Source: Cryptomeria japonica (taxonomy: Eukaryota > Streptophyta > Pinopsida > Cupressales > Cupressaceae). From it: a DNA stretch of 64,000 bases. How positions within the stretch are numbered: the first letter of the stretch is position 1; each line of letters starts with the position of its first letter. The notes below the pieces were generated by a model. It made no database searches and was not told where the DNA came from. It worked only from the letters and a program-made list of their open reading frames with translations. The stretch is from contig NC_081412.1 of the NCBI RefSeq assembly GCF_030272615.1, positions 100,255,796-100,319,795 on the forward strand, given 5' to 3'. Both the position numbers and the translations under genes were made by a program. Of this stretch, positions 22,563 through 34,687 are shown piece by piece.

Positions 22563-24284
22563 ATGCGCCACTTAATGCCAGAGCTTACACAGGCTAAGAT
22601 TAGACACATAGATGCCTACGGATTACGCCATTTGTTATACATGCTTGATATTACCCATAATAGGAGATTGTTGACTGCCTTAGCAAAGAGATAGCATTGC
22701 AAGCATAACCCTTTCCACCTGCCCACTGGTGAGATTAGTGTGACACTCGAGGATGTCTACAAGATTCTCCATATCCCTATGACTAGTGAGTTAGTCCAGT
22801 ATGATTTTTAGGATCATGGAGGGATAGAGGCTTGCAGAGCCATATTTGGTGATGAGAAAATTTCTAGAGGAGAGATCTGATGGGAGGATATGATCATGTA
22901 TTACGAGACTCTTCCAGTGATTCTTGCAGGTTTGATTGGGGGATTTATCTATCCAAAGAGGAGATCTCAAGGTTTTGTTGTTGGTTGGGGTGAGATTCTT
23001 CAGAGCATGATGCAACATCAAACTTGATATGCGTGGGGTGTTTGCATGCTTTCTCATTTGTATCATGATCTTCATCAGGTTGTTTTCGATGATAGTGCTA
23101 GTTTGTTTACAAGATGCACACTTTTACAGATATGGTGTTGGGAGCACATTGCTATTACTTAGCCTATCCATCATAGAGTTTGTGGTGAGAGGCAGCCATA
23201 TGTCTATTTATATGCAGGTATCCTTACTCAGCATAAGCTGGGTAAGATGGAGTATTGGTGTTGGGTTCTTGTTTCATTGGATAGTGTCATTTGGAGACCA
23301 TATATCGACTGTGATCCATGGATGGATGATGCACATACATTACCATATATTATGTAAAGTAGGTATCTCATTGGTCCTACTCCATACATTATTGAGCGAC
23401 AGTTGATTAGTCGCATTGTGAGACAGTTTGGTATCATTCAGCACATGCCTAGTGGTGTCACTATATATGCATGACGGTACAAGGATAGGTGAGATTGGGG
23501 ACCTTATTTATCTTTTGAGACAGCATGTGCAAAGTTTTTGGCTACTCCTAGGGTGGGTTATGACTTGAGATTACACATTCTAGATCCTGGGGTGACTACG
23601 GATTATGCTCAGTACATGCTTGCACACCCTTTTCCTCGGATTACTGATCTAGCAGACCCTCCTCCCAGCTCAAGAGATGAGGAGGATGATTAAGATGATC
23701 CCATCATTAGGAGATGAAGGTAGAGACGAGATCTTAGAGCTACTTAGGAGACCAAAGATGAGGGAGATGAGGGAGGAGATGGAGGTGGAGGCGGTAGGAG
23801 ACCTGGACGGAGAGGAGGTCGATTGAGAGTCCATGGAGGACCTTTTGGACTAATTGGTAGGATTGGGAGACCACTTCCCATGGGTGGGAGAGATGCATGA
23901 TGGATTAGGAGGGACATTGGCAGGGCAGGTATGAGATCACTGAGAGGATTACCCTCTACAAGAGGAGGCAGGAGCATTGGACTAGATGGGGGTTAGGGGA
24001 GAGGTATTGATTTTGGTCAGATTCAGCTAGACCCTAGGGTTATTGTAGCTCATGGTGGAGAGGAGGAGGATTCAGAGGATCATGTTCCTCTCATTAGACA
24101 ATGGGTTCTGAGAGCTACTCAGGCTGAGATTCTAGCAGGTGGATAGGGAGGTGGAGATGAGGGAATTCAGGGTCATGTTCCTCAATAGGATGTGCCAGAG
24201 AAGGATACCTTGGAGAGTCTCAGAGCACAAATAGATCAGCTTAGATCACAGGTGCAGACACTCATGACAAAGAGAGAGACGTGA
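22563..24284 (+). pseudogene. Antisense extra ORF of element D with plant mobile domain (PMD)
   Basis: 573 codons in one frame from ATG 22563 to TGA 24282-24284, interrupted only by stop codons (near 22692, 22809, 22878, 23025, 23355, 23472, 23490 and later). PMD-like features: RHIDAYGLRHLLYM near the start, GEISVTLEDVYKILHIP, LSHLYHDLHQV, and LLQIWCWEHIAI, which matches the L-Q-L-W-x-W-E-x block of plant mobile domains. The C-terminal half is Gly/Arg-rich and ends in a short coiled coil (LESLRAQIDQLRSQ). It runs opposite to gag-pol, between integrase and the 3' LTR. Antisense extra ORFs at this place are known in some Tat elements; their role is unknown. Confidence 0.8.
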
Positions 24285-25440
24285 CTATTAGGAGGTAGTG
24301 AGATACTTAGGGTCTTCTTGATCACATTCAACATGTTGGATCTGGCACTCTCTCAATTGATACTATCGGAGCACTATTTCAGGCCAGGAAGGAGACATCA
24401 CATTGGTGATGATTATATGAGGAATTAGTTGCAAAGAGCCAGAGGGCATGTAGCTACCATACCACTGTGAGGATGGATACTAGTAGTGGTGGAGTCATGG
24501 GACCTCCTCAGAGGAGTGGTGATCGTGTAGGATAGGCATCTAGTGGATCTTCTCGCCCATAGCCACAAAGGCAGATAGAGTTAGGTGGTAGTAGTACAGG
24601 ACAACCTTGACTTGATTTATATTGATGAGGCACTTGTATTTTTGATCCGATATCATTGTATACTTGGACTTTTTATTGTATTATGATGATCTATATGCAG
24701 ACATGGACTCTATATGATGATCTTTTATTATGTATGTTATTCTATATTATTATGATCTATATGCATTGATTATATGGATGATCTTATGAAGATCTTTTCT
24801 TTTCTTTTCATGATGATGATGTTTAATATGATGCAATGATGATGAAATGAGAAATGCTTTTGATTTTTGATTTTGATTATCATGAATGCAAATGAAAATG
24901 ATCACTAACTTAAATGATGCAAATGCGGTGATCTATATGAGAATGCTTCTAATGATAAATGATTGATATGAAATGTTTTTTGATTCTTATATGTAATGCT
25001 TATAATGATTATGAATCTAAGTGCAAAGATGCAACTAAATGATCTTAATGGATAAAAAGAACTACAATGATAATGATCCTAATGCAAATAATAATGATGA
25101 TATACTACATGAGTATGAAATGCACTTAATTGAATGCAAATTAATGCAATGATTGAAATGCAACTAAATGAAATGAATGATGATTGAAATGATTCTAAAG
25201 ATAAATGCACCTACAATAATTAAATGCAATTTTTGTTTGTTTGTCCAAGTATACTCAATCTTTATTTATGACCGTTGATCTCTGAATGAAATGATATGCT
25301 TATAATGCAACTGACAATGAATGATTATAATGTAGATGAATAATGAGCTAATCTAAAAAATTATCTAACTAAAATGATACTTCCATACTTCATATGATGT
25401 CTTATAATAGTTCTTGATTTCATCATTGAGCTTTAAAATG
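24285..25440. other. Non-coding AT-rich 3' region of D with ATGATGCAAATG-like simple repeats
   Basis: After the ORF, about 350 bases may still hold a decayed coding tail (MLDLALSQLI). From about 24,640 the DNA is a mosaic of ATGATGAT, AAATGATNNN and GATCTATATG motifs. No gene. Confidence 0.5.
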
Positions 25441-25452
25441 TTGTAAGAAAAT

Positions 25453-25735
25453 ACAAGCAAATTGACATAATGATTCAAGTTGACCTGAGTATTTCTAACA
25501 TGGATTTTGATATAGCAAGTTTATAAAAGCAACTTGATATAATGAATCAAGATGACTTGAGTATTTCTTACATGGATTTTGATATAGAAAGTTTATACAA
25601 GCAACTTGATATAATGAATCAAGATGACCTGAGTATTTCTTACATGGATTTTGATATAACAAGTTTATACAAGCAACTTGATATAATGAATCAAGCTAAC
25701 CTAAGTATTTCTTGCAGAACAAACAAGGATTATCC
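25453..25735 (+). repeat. 72-bp tandem repeat, about 3.7 copies
   Basis: Copies start near 25470, 25542, 25614 and 25686, each beginning ATGAATCAAG or close. Because 72 is a multiple of 3, one frame stays open and reads MNQDDLSISYMDFDI...SLYKQLDI per unit; the first copy has a stop. Tandem repeats in the 3' untranslated region are a recognised feature of Tat-lineage elements. Confidence 0.93.
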
Positions 25736-26493
25736 CCTTTCATGCATGACTCAGAACGTCCTCCTTAATATTTTGCCAATCATATCCTTAGACAAGTACA
25801 TACCTTAATAAGAGATAAACCACAAACATCAATCAAAGAAAATGATCATACCCCATCATAGCTTCTCTAGTCATGGACATCCTTGAGTCGCATAGAGTAC
25901 ATGATTAGTAATAAAATCAAGATATAAACATTGAATCTTGTATATCATTCACATGTTCTCATGGTCATTAATTAATATAATCATCTTGATGAATGATCAT
26001 TGATAATCTGTTATTACTTGTTAGTTGAATCTTTGTATCTTGAGTTTCATGATTCAGTTGATATAAAATGCCTTGATCTTTGTTTCTCTATTGCTCGTTA
26101 TCTGTTTCAAAACCCTAGGTGTTTTGGGTTTTTCTAAGTTTTTTGAATGTTTTGGATTTTCAAAGATTCAAAAGATCACCTTAGCAAAAGGAATTAGGAT
26201 TTTGCCCCTAGTGGAAACAAAACTTTATTATGAATGTACAAATTGATCAAGATCAAAACCATGGTGGGATATAATGTAGATTGATTGATTCTGATAAAAT
26301 CTAAGACACTGGCTGCGACAAGTATGTCAAATATTGATAAATGTTGGTAAGATGCATTTTTCTAACTAAATGGTTCAAAGCAATGGATGCGAAAGATGAA
26401 ATGGATGAGATAGGACAGATGGAAGTGGTAGATGTGATTAGGATGGAGTGGATTGGTGCGCAAAGCGATCTCATAGATGGAAGAACTCACGTT

Positions 26494-26532
26494 TTTAGAT
26501 AGTGCCCGTTTACCAGGTTTTCACTATCTAAA
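26494..26532. repeat. Stem-loop between integrase and 3' region of D
   Basis: TTTAGATAGTG (26494-26504) pairs perfectly with CACTATCTAAA (26522-26532) around a 17-nt loop. A T-run follows on the plus strand. Lies about 140 bases beyond the integrase stop in minus sense. Confidence 0.7.
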
Positions 26533-26672
26533 TTTATTGCATTTTTTCCATATTATAATTTTTTTCTTTTGTTTTCATTGTTTTATTCTTTTTAGGGATT
26601 TTCTGCTTTTTTATATTTTTACTGATTTCTTTAGGACTTTATATGCTTTTTATTGATTTTTTCCAAGACTTT

Positions 26673-27870
26673 ATATCTCAAGAATATAATTTCTTGAGAT
26701 GGATGGAATTGATAGGTTCATCAAACCAATCACCTTCAGGAGTAGATAACTTTTATGCTCCAAAGCCATATGTTGCTACTATGACAAAAGGACCTAACCA
26801 ATTTGGTTCAAATTTACCATTCTTTTCTCAGTCTTGCTGATTTATTGGATTTTCCCTTAGAACTATATCTCCAATCTGAAAAATGTGTGGCTTGACTCTA
26901 TGATTATAACTTCTTTCCATTATCTATTGATATGCCTTCAAATGATGTGTTGGATTTTGATGACATTCCTAAATCAGATCAAGTTCTTGAAGTCTAGAGA
27001 CTCGTTCTTCTTCTTCTGGTATAAGAGATTTCAAGGAAACTCATAGAGAAGGTATCTCTACTTCTATTGGTAATATGGCTTCTGATCCATAGACTAAGAA
27101 ATATGGAGTTTCCCCCATTGGTGTGCGGATGCTGGTTTGGTATGCCCAAAGAGAAGGATTTAGCTGAATGTGCTAGTCTTTTCTAGCTTCATTGACTGTT
27201 TTCTTCAATATTTTTAAGATAGTCTTGTTTGATGCCTCAACTTGACCATTTCCTTATGGATAATATGGCATAGAAAACCTATGTTGGATATGGAATTGCT
27301 CACATAGTTCCTTCACATCTTGATTCTTAAATGGCTATCCATTATCAGTGATAATTGTCATAGGAACTCCATGGTGACAGATTATATAATTCAAGATGAA
27401 TGATGATATTTGTTTTCATGTCACTTTTGTCAAAGGTACCACTTCAATCCATTTAGTGAAATATTCAGTAGCAGTCAAAATGAAATTATGTCCATTAGAG
27501 GATGAAGGATTTATCTTAGCAGCCAAATCAAGGCCCCATTGAGAAAATGGCCATGATCCTGCCATAGGATGTAATTCTTGTGCTAGTGCGTGGATGATAT
27601 TCCCATGGATCTAGCATTGTTTGCATTTCTTGGCATATGTGAATGAATCTCTCTCCATAATAGGCCAATAGTAACCCATACAAAGAAGTTTCTTAGCCAT
27701 TGTTAATCCACTTGAGTGTGTGCCACAAATACCTGCGTGAACTTTGTTAAGAACTTTTTCAGATTCTTCTTGTTTGAGACATCACAATAAAGTGTTATCT
27801 AGACCTCACCTATATAAGGTATCATCAATAATAGTATAATAAGATGATTGACGGATAAAATTTCTTCTCT
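26673..27870 (-). pseudogene. Element D integrase
   Basis: Zinc-binding N-terminus with HAGICGTH and CKQC (HHCC); catalytic core with GLDLAAKINP (first Asp), TIITDNG (second Asp) and GNGQVEASNKTILK (Glu), so D, D and E are all still readable. The C-terminal part shows YNHRVKPHIFQIGDIVLREN, then the GPY/F-type module WLGPFVIV and the end NSIHLKKLYS. It would join D's cDNA ends to the host chromosome. At least eight in-frame stops (mostly CAA/CAG to stop) make it inactive. It lies 3' of the archaeal RNase H, the normal Tat order. No chromodomain is seen. Confidence 0.9.
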
Positions 27871-28059
27871 AATTGCAGAATAGGTCAGGAGGAAGGATAT
27901 TCTCTTTTAAGTATTGATAAGTTTGGTCATATAAGGATTGACTGGTTTTGGATATATGGAAAATCATGTAGGTATGCTGGGATTGAATGGTAGGGGTTAA
28001 GATATCTTCCACTAGGAATTCATAACATTGTTGATTCTTCTGATTATGCAAGAGAGATG

Positions 28060-28440
28060 ATATTTTATCCATTGCATCTATTGCTTTATTCTCATTTCTT
28101 GGGATCTGAGTGAATCATACTTCTTCAAAGTGTTATTTAAACTGTTCTACCAACTATTTGTATGGCATGACCTTGTCATCCTTAGTTTGATAATCATCAT
28201 TTATTTGGCTGATGATAAGTTGTGAATCACCATAGATGTGTAATTCCCTTATATTCCATTCAATAGCCATTTTGAGCCCAATAGTCAATGCTTCATATTT
28301 TGCAGTATTATTTGTGCATGGAAGCCATAATCTATATGGTTTTGGAATTGTGTCTCCCTAAGTTATGATGAAAAAAATTCATGCACCTGATCCATATTGT
28401 TTACAGGAAGCATCAAAGTACAACTCCCAAAATTTTGTAC
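28060..28440 (-). pseudogene. Element D archaeal-type RNase H (aRNH)
   Basis: A second RNase H after the retroviral-type one. Motifs in minus sense: WELYFDASCKQYGSGA (first Asp), NNTAKYEALTIGLKMA (Glu), LHIYGDSQLIISQI (Asp), and NENKAIDAM (final Asp). All four metal-binding acidic positions can be read. Acquisition of an archaeal-like RNase H next to the original one is characteristic of the Tat lineage. A few stops interrupt it. Confidence 0.88.
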
Positions 28441-28479
28441 TTATTTTCAGAATGTCTGGATCAGAAAATTCAATGTGCA

Positions 28480-29935
28480 ATGGTATGTCATCTTGTAAGG
28501 GTACTTCAGCTAATTGATCAACAATGACCTATCCTTTGATAGATTTTTGATCAACATATTCTATATCAAACTCACTTAGTACCATAACCCATTTTTCTAG
28601 TCTGCCTATCAAAGTTGACTTGTTCAACAAATACTTTAGTGGATCTATTTTTCCTATCAATTTCACAGAATGAGTCAGCATATAATGTCATAGTTTCTAA
28701 GTTGCAAATAGAACTACTAAGCATGTCTTCTCTACTGATGTATAGTTCAATTCATAGCTGACAAGTGTTCTAGTGATGTAATAGATTGCTCTTTCTTTAC
28801 CTTATTCATCATGTTGTGCTAAAAGAGCTCCTAATGATACATTTGTCGTTGAGAAATAAAGTAACAATGGTTTCCTTTTGATTGGTGATACAATTACTAG
28901 AGGATTCATGAGATATTCTTTGATTTGCATAAAATTTTCTTCACACTTTTGATCCAATTTGAATGGAACATTATTATGTAAAAGATGAGTGAATGGATGA
29001 CATCTATTTGCTAATTGAGAGATAGATCTTCTGATTGATTGCAATCTACCTTGTAAAGAATACAATTGACTTATGTTCCTAGGTGATTCCATTTCCATGA
29101 TAGCTTTGACCTTTTCTGGATCTACTTCAATTCCATGAGCTGATATAATGTACCTAAGAAGTTTTCCAGAGGTTACTCCAAATGCACATTTATTTTGATT
29201 TAATCTTAACTGATATCTTTCAAGCCTATCAAAGATCTTTCCCAAGATGTTCAAATGTTCTTTTCTTGTATGAGATTTTGCAAGTATATCATCTACATAA
29301 TCTTCCATAAATGTATGCATCATATCATGAAAAATTGTTGTCATATCTCTTTTATAAGTTGCTCCCACATTCTTAAGCCCAAATGGAATAACATTCCAGT
29401 AGGAAGTACCACATGCATAGGTGAATGCTATCTTTTCTTGATCTTCAGGGGCAATTATTATTTGATTGTATCCTGAGAATCCATCTATTAATGAAAAAAT
29501 CTCATGTCCTACTGATAAGTCCACAATTATATCAATGTTGGGTAGTGGGAAATCATCTTTGGGACATGTCTTGTTCAAATATCTGAAATCAGTGCAAACT
29601 CTTATGCTTTTATCTGGCTTTGATACTGGCACAATGCTTGAAACCCATTCTAGATAGGTAATTGGTCTTATGAAACCCACATCTAATAGTTTCCTTAGCC
29701 CAACTCTTACAAGCAGAGCGATGTGTGGATGCATCTTCCTTAGCTTTTGTTTAACTGGTTTTTATTTTATATCCACATTGAGATGATGCATGATAAGATC
29801 TGGATTAAGTCTTGGCATATCTCTGTAGGACCAAGAAAAATTTATCTATCTTTGTCTAAATAATTCTATGTATTCTTTCCTCTCTTCATATGATAATGAT
29901 GAAACATCATGAAGTATCTTGGGATCCTTTGGTGT
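28480..29935 (-). pseudogene. Element D reverse transcriptase and RNase H
   Basis: RT starts near 29930 (DMPRLNPDLIMHHL) and runs through FIRPITYLEWVSSIVPV, RVCTDFRYLNKTCPKDDFPLP, SLIDGFSGYNQI, FGLKNVGATY and the catalytic box YVDDILAKS to the thumb and connection; retroviral-type RNase H begins at KRKPLLLYFSTTNVSLGALL and continues to about 28480. The stretch 28802-29734 is open for 310 codons, the best-preserved pol block in D; stops occur on both sides. It would copy the element RNA to DNA. The sequence style matches Tat. Confidence 0.93.
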
Positions 29936-31830
29936 GCTAATGTTTATTGCTTCTGTTGGTTCTATTAGAATAGAAGATCTATCCTAAAATATGCAAGGAG
30001 GATGTCAAATTTTCCATCTTTTGGCGCCTCAAAGAGGTTTTCACCATTAGATATGTCCTTTATTTCTCCTCTTGATTGATCTAGTGTTGTCATGAAATGG
30101 TTTTTAGCACTAGGTATTTTTCCTTGTTTTATTTCAATTTTGCGACTAGAAAGTTTGGCATTCTCCCGACTGCAAGAAACATTACTTGATTCCGCAATGG
30201 AAGATATCTTAGGTGTTATGGGTTTGACAACATTAAGATACACAACTAAGTCATGGTCATTGGAAAAGACATCCAATTCAGGGTTTTTTAGGTTATCCCA
30301 ATCAATTAGTTCTGGATGAAGAAGGGGTAAGTCATAGTCATCATCATTGTTAGGTCCTTCAAGGTTCATGACATAGTAGTCATAATTTGGCGTAGAGTAG
30401 GTAATTTCATAGATAGAATGATCTTGAGGATAGTCTCTCCCAAGTGTTATCCAATTAGTTCTAACAAAATCAGTATTGGTATTTTGTAGTTCACATTCAA
30501 GTGACTCTTCATCTGACATTTGTCCCTCAAACAAATGGATTATATCAAAACACACATATTTAACACTACAAGTTCCTTCTTGATTAATTTCAATAGATTC
30601 ATTTGTATTTTGAAGTTGACATTTCAATAGATTCATTTGTATTTTGAAGTTGACATACTTGTGCACATGATATAGAGGATTCTTTTGCTATCTTTTGTCT
30701 TCTTTTGAACTCAGCTTCTTCTAGACTAATAGTCAATCCTACTTGACTATCTATTAGTTCTTCCATGGTTCTTCCATACCTTGGTACATATTTCTCATCA
30801 TTTGATAGAAATATGATATTTCCTGATGCTTGATTAATAACTATTTGTGTTTCTTGTGGCATTACTTGTTATTTTTCATCCTCTTTATTTTTTTTTCTTG
30901 TATATGCCTCTTTTCTATGGATTCTGAGTTCTTCTTGTCTTCTTTCTAACAATATCCTTTGTTTTGTAAAAGACAAGTCTTCATTTGTGATAGCTACTAG
31001 CTCTTCATTGTTTTCTTCACTTGATACACTAGATGATACATCTGGACCCCATTCATAGTCATTTGAATTTTTCTTTGAACCATTGTCTAGGACTGCACCA
31101 CTATACCATACAAGAATATTGTATGGTGCAAATAGTTCTCTGATTTCAGCCATCTCTTCTTTCACTGCTTCTGGAATATCTTACTCAGATTTAGCACTTG
31201 CTCGTATTCCTTGAACTTGTTTACAAGATTCTTCTTCTCTTTTGATTGCAAGTTCTTCTTGCTATTTCTCATATTCTTCTTCTTTTTGCTTATTGGCTGC
31301 TATTTCTGCTGCTTGGTGTGGCTTTTCTTACCATGGTTCTTCTTTAGGGACTGCTTTCTTTCTCCACTTTGGCTATTGATAATTATGTTGCTTTTGATTT
31401 AATTTTGGATATCCAAGTCCTGATTTATCTTCTTTAGATTGCGAGTGAGGACAAATAGGTTTTGAAGTACCTTGTTGTCGCTTACCAAGTGGTCATTTTC
31501 CTTCATATCCCATTTTTTGCATGATCTTATAACCATTGCCATATTGCTCTATGGGAATATTGATTTCTGCAGCTGTTGCTATAGTTTCATTTTCATCTTT
31601 GTACAACCAACCAATAATGTCCTTGTCTTCAGTTTGTTCTTCAATTATTCTAGCTCTAACAAATGCTCCATTAAACATTTCTTTTTATTTTTCTGAGATC
31701 CATGGTTGAGCATTTGTAGGCTTTCCATATGATTTAGGTGAAAGTTGCAAGTTATGTACAAAATATTTTCCCATTCCTTCGTCATTTAATTTGAGCTTTT
31801 TCTTAAAGGTTTCTCATAACTTTTCTTGAA
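29936..31830 (-). pseudogene. Element D gag-pol linker between protease and RT
   Basis: Coding in minus sense but without a recognised domain. Long open stretches at 30666-29965 (acidic, with LQNTNESIEI repeated and SIYEITYSTPNYDYYVMNLE) and 31165-30869 (Glu/Lys/Arg-rich, coiled-coil-like). Near 30900-31350 there are several low-complexity E/K runs. Linkers of this kind between PR and RT are usual in Tat polyproteins. Broken by stops near 29966, 30863 and 31166. Confidence 0.6.
30587..30654. repeat. Perfect 34-bp tandem duplication in the D linker
   Basis: Two identical adjacent 34-bp copies (30587-30620 and 30621-30654) starting ATTTCAATAGATTC. In minus sense each encodes QLQNTNESIE. 34 is not a multiple of 3, so the duplication shifts the frame and probably arose after D was dead. 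Confidence 0.92.
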
Positions 31831-32515
31831 TTTATTTGGTAGGATATACTGATTCTCTGCTATGTGGAACTCTTGTATCTTGTGTTGGCTTCAAATTATT
31901 GTAATATTGGATAGAGTCTGCAATTATAGTGACCTCTTGTCCCTCATGAGGAAAATTTACACATTGGTGACATGTAGAAATAACTACTTGCATGTTGTGA
32001 ATCCATGGTCTTCCCAGAGGAATGTTATAAGAGAGATTCAAATCTAAAACCTAACATAATGTATTCCTTTCCACAGGTCCTATTTTGATTGGTAACACCA
32101 CAGTTCCTTTAGAAGAACTCTCTTCTTCATCATAAGCCTTAATGGTTATTTTCTTCTTTGGATCTACTGCATTTTTTGAATATCCCAAAGCCTTTATTAA
32201 ACTTAATGTACAAATGTTTAAGACAACTCCACCATCTATGAGTACACATTTGACAAGAGTTTTGTGAATGGTGACTTCAACATGTGAGGGAGAATTGTGA
32301 GGATGTTGCAAGGATGTGTCATCATTTTTAGAAAATGATAAGAAATGAGGGGGTATAAGGTGTCCTACCATGTTTTGGAACTGATCTACATCCAAGTCTT
32401 TTGAAACTATTATTTCTATTAGAGATTTTTTCAAAATTTCCTTATGCATAGGTGAAACTTTGAGAAGATCTAAAATTGATATTTGACCAGGTATTCTTTT
32501 CAATTGTTCCACTAA
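31831..32515 (-). pseudogene. Element D aspartic protease
   Basis: Retropepsin-like region: VKCVLIDGGVVLNICTL carries the active-site position (DGG here instead of the usual D-S/T-G), followed by ALGYSKNAV, TVVLPIKIGPV and NIPLGRPWIH, the conserved C-terminal GRPW block. The block upstream (ISILDLLKVSPMHKEIL) is typical of gypsy PR N-termini. The S/T-to-G change would probably abolish activity. It sits between the gag C-terminus and the linker. Confidence 0.82.
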
Positions 32516-32524
32516 GTTATATTG

Positions 32525-32868
32525 TCATGAAGTGGATGTTGATTCATTTGTTATACCTAGAAATGTGACCTTCGCTTTACTTCTTGTAATGACGTTGATC
32601 GGTTCTAAAGGTGTGTTATCTTTAATGATGATGACATTTACCACATCATCATACATATAAGTGTAGTTCACTTTAGCTTTGCCTTTGTTATCTTTTGATT
32701 TAGATTGTTCACCTTTTTCATAGTTTGGAAGCAGAGTTTTAAAGGCTAGATGTGATTCGTTTGTCTTATGACTATCCACTGTGATAGTTCTATTATCGAT
32801 TAAATCTTTTATAGGGTGTTTCAATATTTGATAATCATTAGTTTGGTGTCCTTTATTTTGATGGTAAT
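32525..32868 (-). pseudogene. Element D gag C-terminus, left side of the C insertion
   Basis: Continues the zinc knuckle split by C: YHQNKGHQTNDYQILKH, in which the last Cys of the C-H-C type knuckle reads as Tyr, then HPIKDLIDNRTI and a Lys-rich segment. The other half of gag is at 59852-61295. GTAAT at 32864-32868 is the TSD copy. Confidence 0.85.
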
Positions 32869-34098
32869 TGTCTACTCCAACTAAAATAATAATAATAACT
32901 CTAATTGAAATCTCAACCCAAAGTTTGGACATTCATCTGGTAAAGTTACTATTTTCATGGCTAGTGTTCATTTAGTTATCAACCCAGGGACGTAAAACTT
33001 GAAATGGGTCTGCACTATATATGCACTAAGCTCCTTCAATGGCTATTTTGCATTGCTACAGTAACTAGCATTATGCGGAAAGGAAAGGCAAGAATGGAAA
33101 TTATAGAAGGTTACAGGAAAACTTATAAAAACAATGCTGGAATGATGTAATATAAATAACAGAAATCACTCTGTTCTAGCTTGGTTGCAGGAATAGTCAA
33201 GGCATGAACTTCTACTACAACTAAAGAAGAACTAATTTCAATGAGCATAAACACAAGATCACTCACCAAGTGGCCCCCCTTGGATGAGTGATATCAAGCT
33301 TCTAGAAAAATACTTTTAGCATATCAAAACAACATATCTTTTATTCATTGCTTCCTGAAAATGATTACATGTTTTAAAAGAAAAACTCTAGAATGCTTAT
33401 CAAAATTCTCTGCTCTATTTCTTTCCATTCTATCTAACCTCTATGAAAAAAGGAAGAGCTTATTTAAAAAAAAAGATCAACTACAATGGACAACTCAAAT
33501 CACGCCTAGAAGAAGAGGCGGATGATTGACTGATGAAGAAGATAACTAGAGCTTGACTGTAGGAAACGTGGATCTAGACCGAACCACAGTCTTTGCATGC
33601 TATAGCAATATTTTGCGAATTCAATACCCACTAGACTTAAACTTTTGTAGTGCTGCCTGGCTGCTCCGCTCATGCCGTACCTTGTGCTCACTTGACTCCT
33701 CTTCAGTTTTATCTCCAGTTATTTCTTACATGATTCTTCCTTCTTTAGGCACGAAAGGAGAATATCCACTACGATATCATTTATTATCTACACTAAAACA
33801 AAAAAACATACAAGGACATGCATACATATTTTATTTAATTAATACATTCATTAATTCACATATGATATTACCCTAAATAATCTGCATAGCAATAGGAACA
33901 AATCACTTGGCTGCAGGAATAAATGGCATGGCTGCAGGAATAGATCGACAAAGTTCAAACATGATTTAATAAGTTCAGGTTTAACACATGGAATACATAT
34001 AGTCAATTTACAATACTTCACTACTACTATGCAAACCAAAAGATATCAAAAACCTAAGAGTTTTGATGATAAAAACATGACAAAGTCTCAACTTATCA
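32869..34098 (-). repeat. 3' LTR of element C
   Basis: 1,230 bp from TGTCTACTCC to CTTATCA, matching 58584-59846 throughout. The other copy has an extra segment near 58910-58945 (ATTTCCAGTGGCTGTAAG). Confidence 0.96.
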
Positions 34099-34115
34099 TG
34101 CCCCCCAACTTTAAG
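34099..34115 (-). other. Polypurine tract of element C
   Basis: In minus sense CTTAAAGTTGGGGGGCA, directly upstream of the 3' LTR start TGATAAG. Confidence 0.9.
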
Positions 34116-34687
34116 AGTTTGCTGATCCTATAGCAAAAGGAAAATTTCTGACTCTCATTGTAACTCTTAAATCACCAACGGTTCCCTAACCTATCCCCCC
34201 TGAAGCCAAGTTCTAATAAAATCCTTTCATTTTTTCCAGCCTGGACCATCTAGCTATTTCTTCTGTGATTGCATCATAGTTCTGCTCTGTAGGATGACAT
34301 GCCAAAAGCGGCCACATAAGGATTGGGGGTTGAAAGATTAATGGTAGCTAGTTGTTGTCTTTCTCCCTACCTAACTATATGTATCTGGGGGCTCTTTGCA
34401 TGGCTGCATGAAAAATTTGTAGTGAATAAGGTTCTCCCTATTTTAACTATTCCGGTAGATTATTCCAACATTGAGTTAACCCTTCTATTGTAGCTATCTT
34501 GTTAGTATCAATCAAATGCTCATATGCTTGATAGACTTCTTCTCTCATTGGAGGCACTAACTTTTAACACCAGTAACTTCTACCAATCATAATAATGAAC
34601 TCTTGGTGCTTCTGATTCCCTTCTTAATGGTAATGGATAGTCAAACTCTAATTTTCATACTCCTTGGCTTGTGCCCCCATGATAATC

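Noticed and set aside
23029-23406. 125-codon hydrophobic ORF on +
   Set aside because: Shifted frame of the PMD ORF, whose landmarks lie in the other frame.
25542-25808. 88-codon protein gene
   Set aside because: Entirely explained by the 72-bp tandem repeat.
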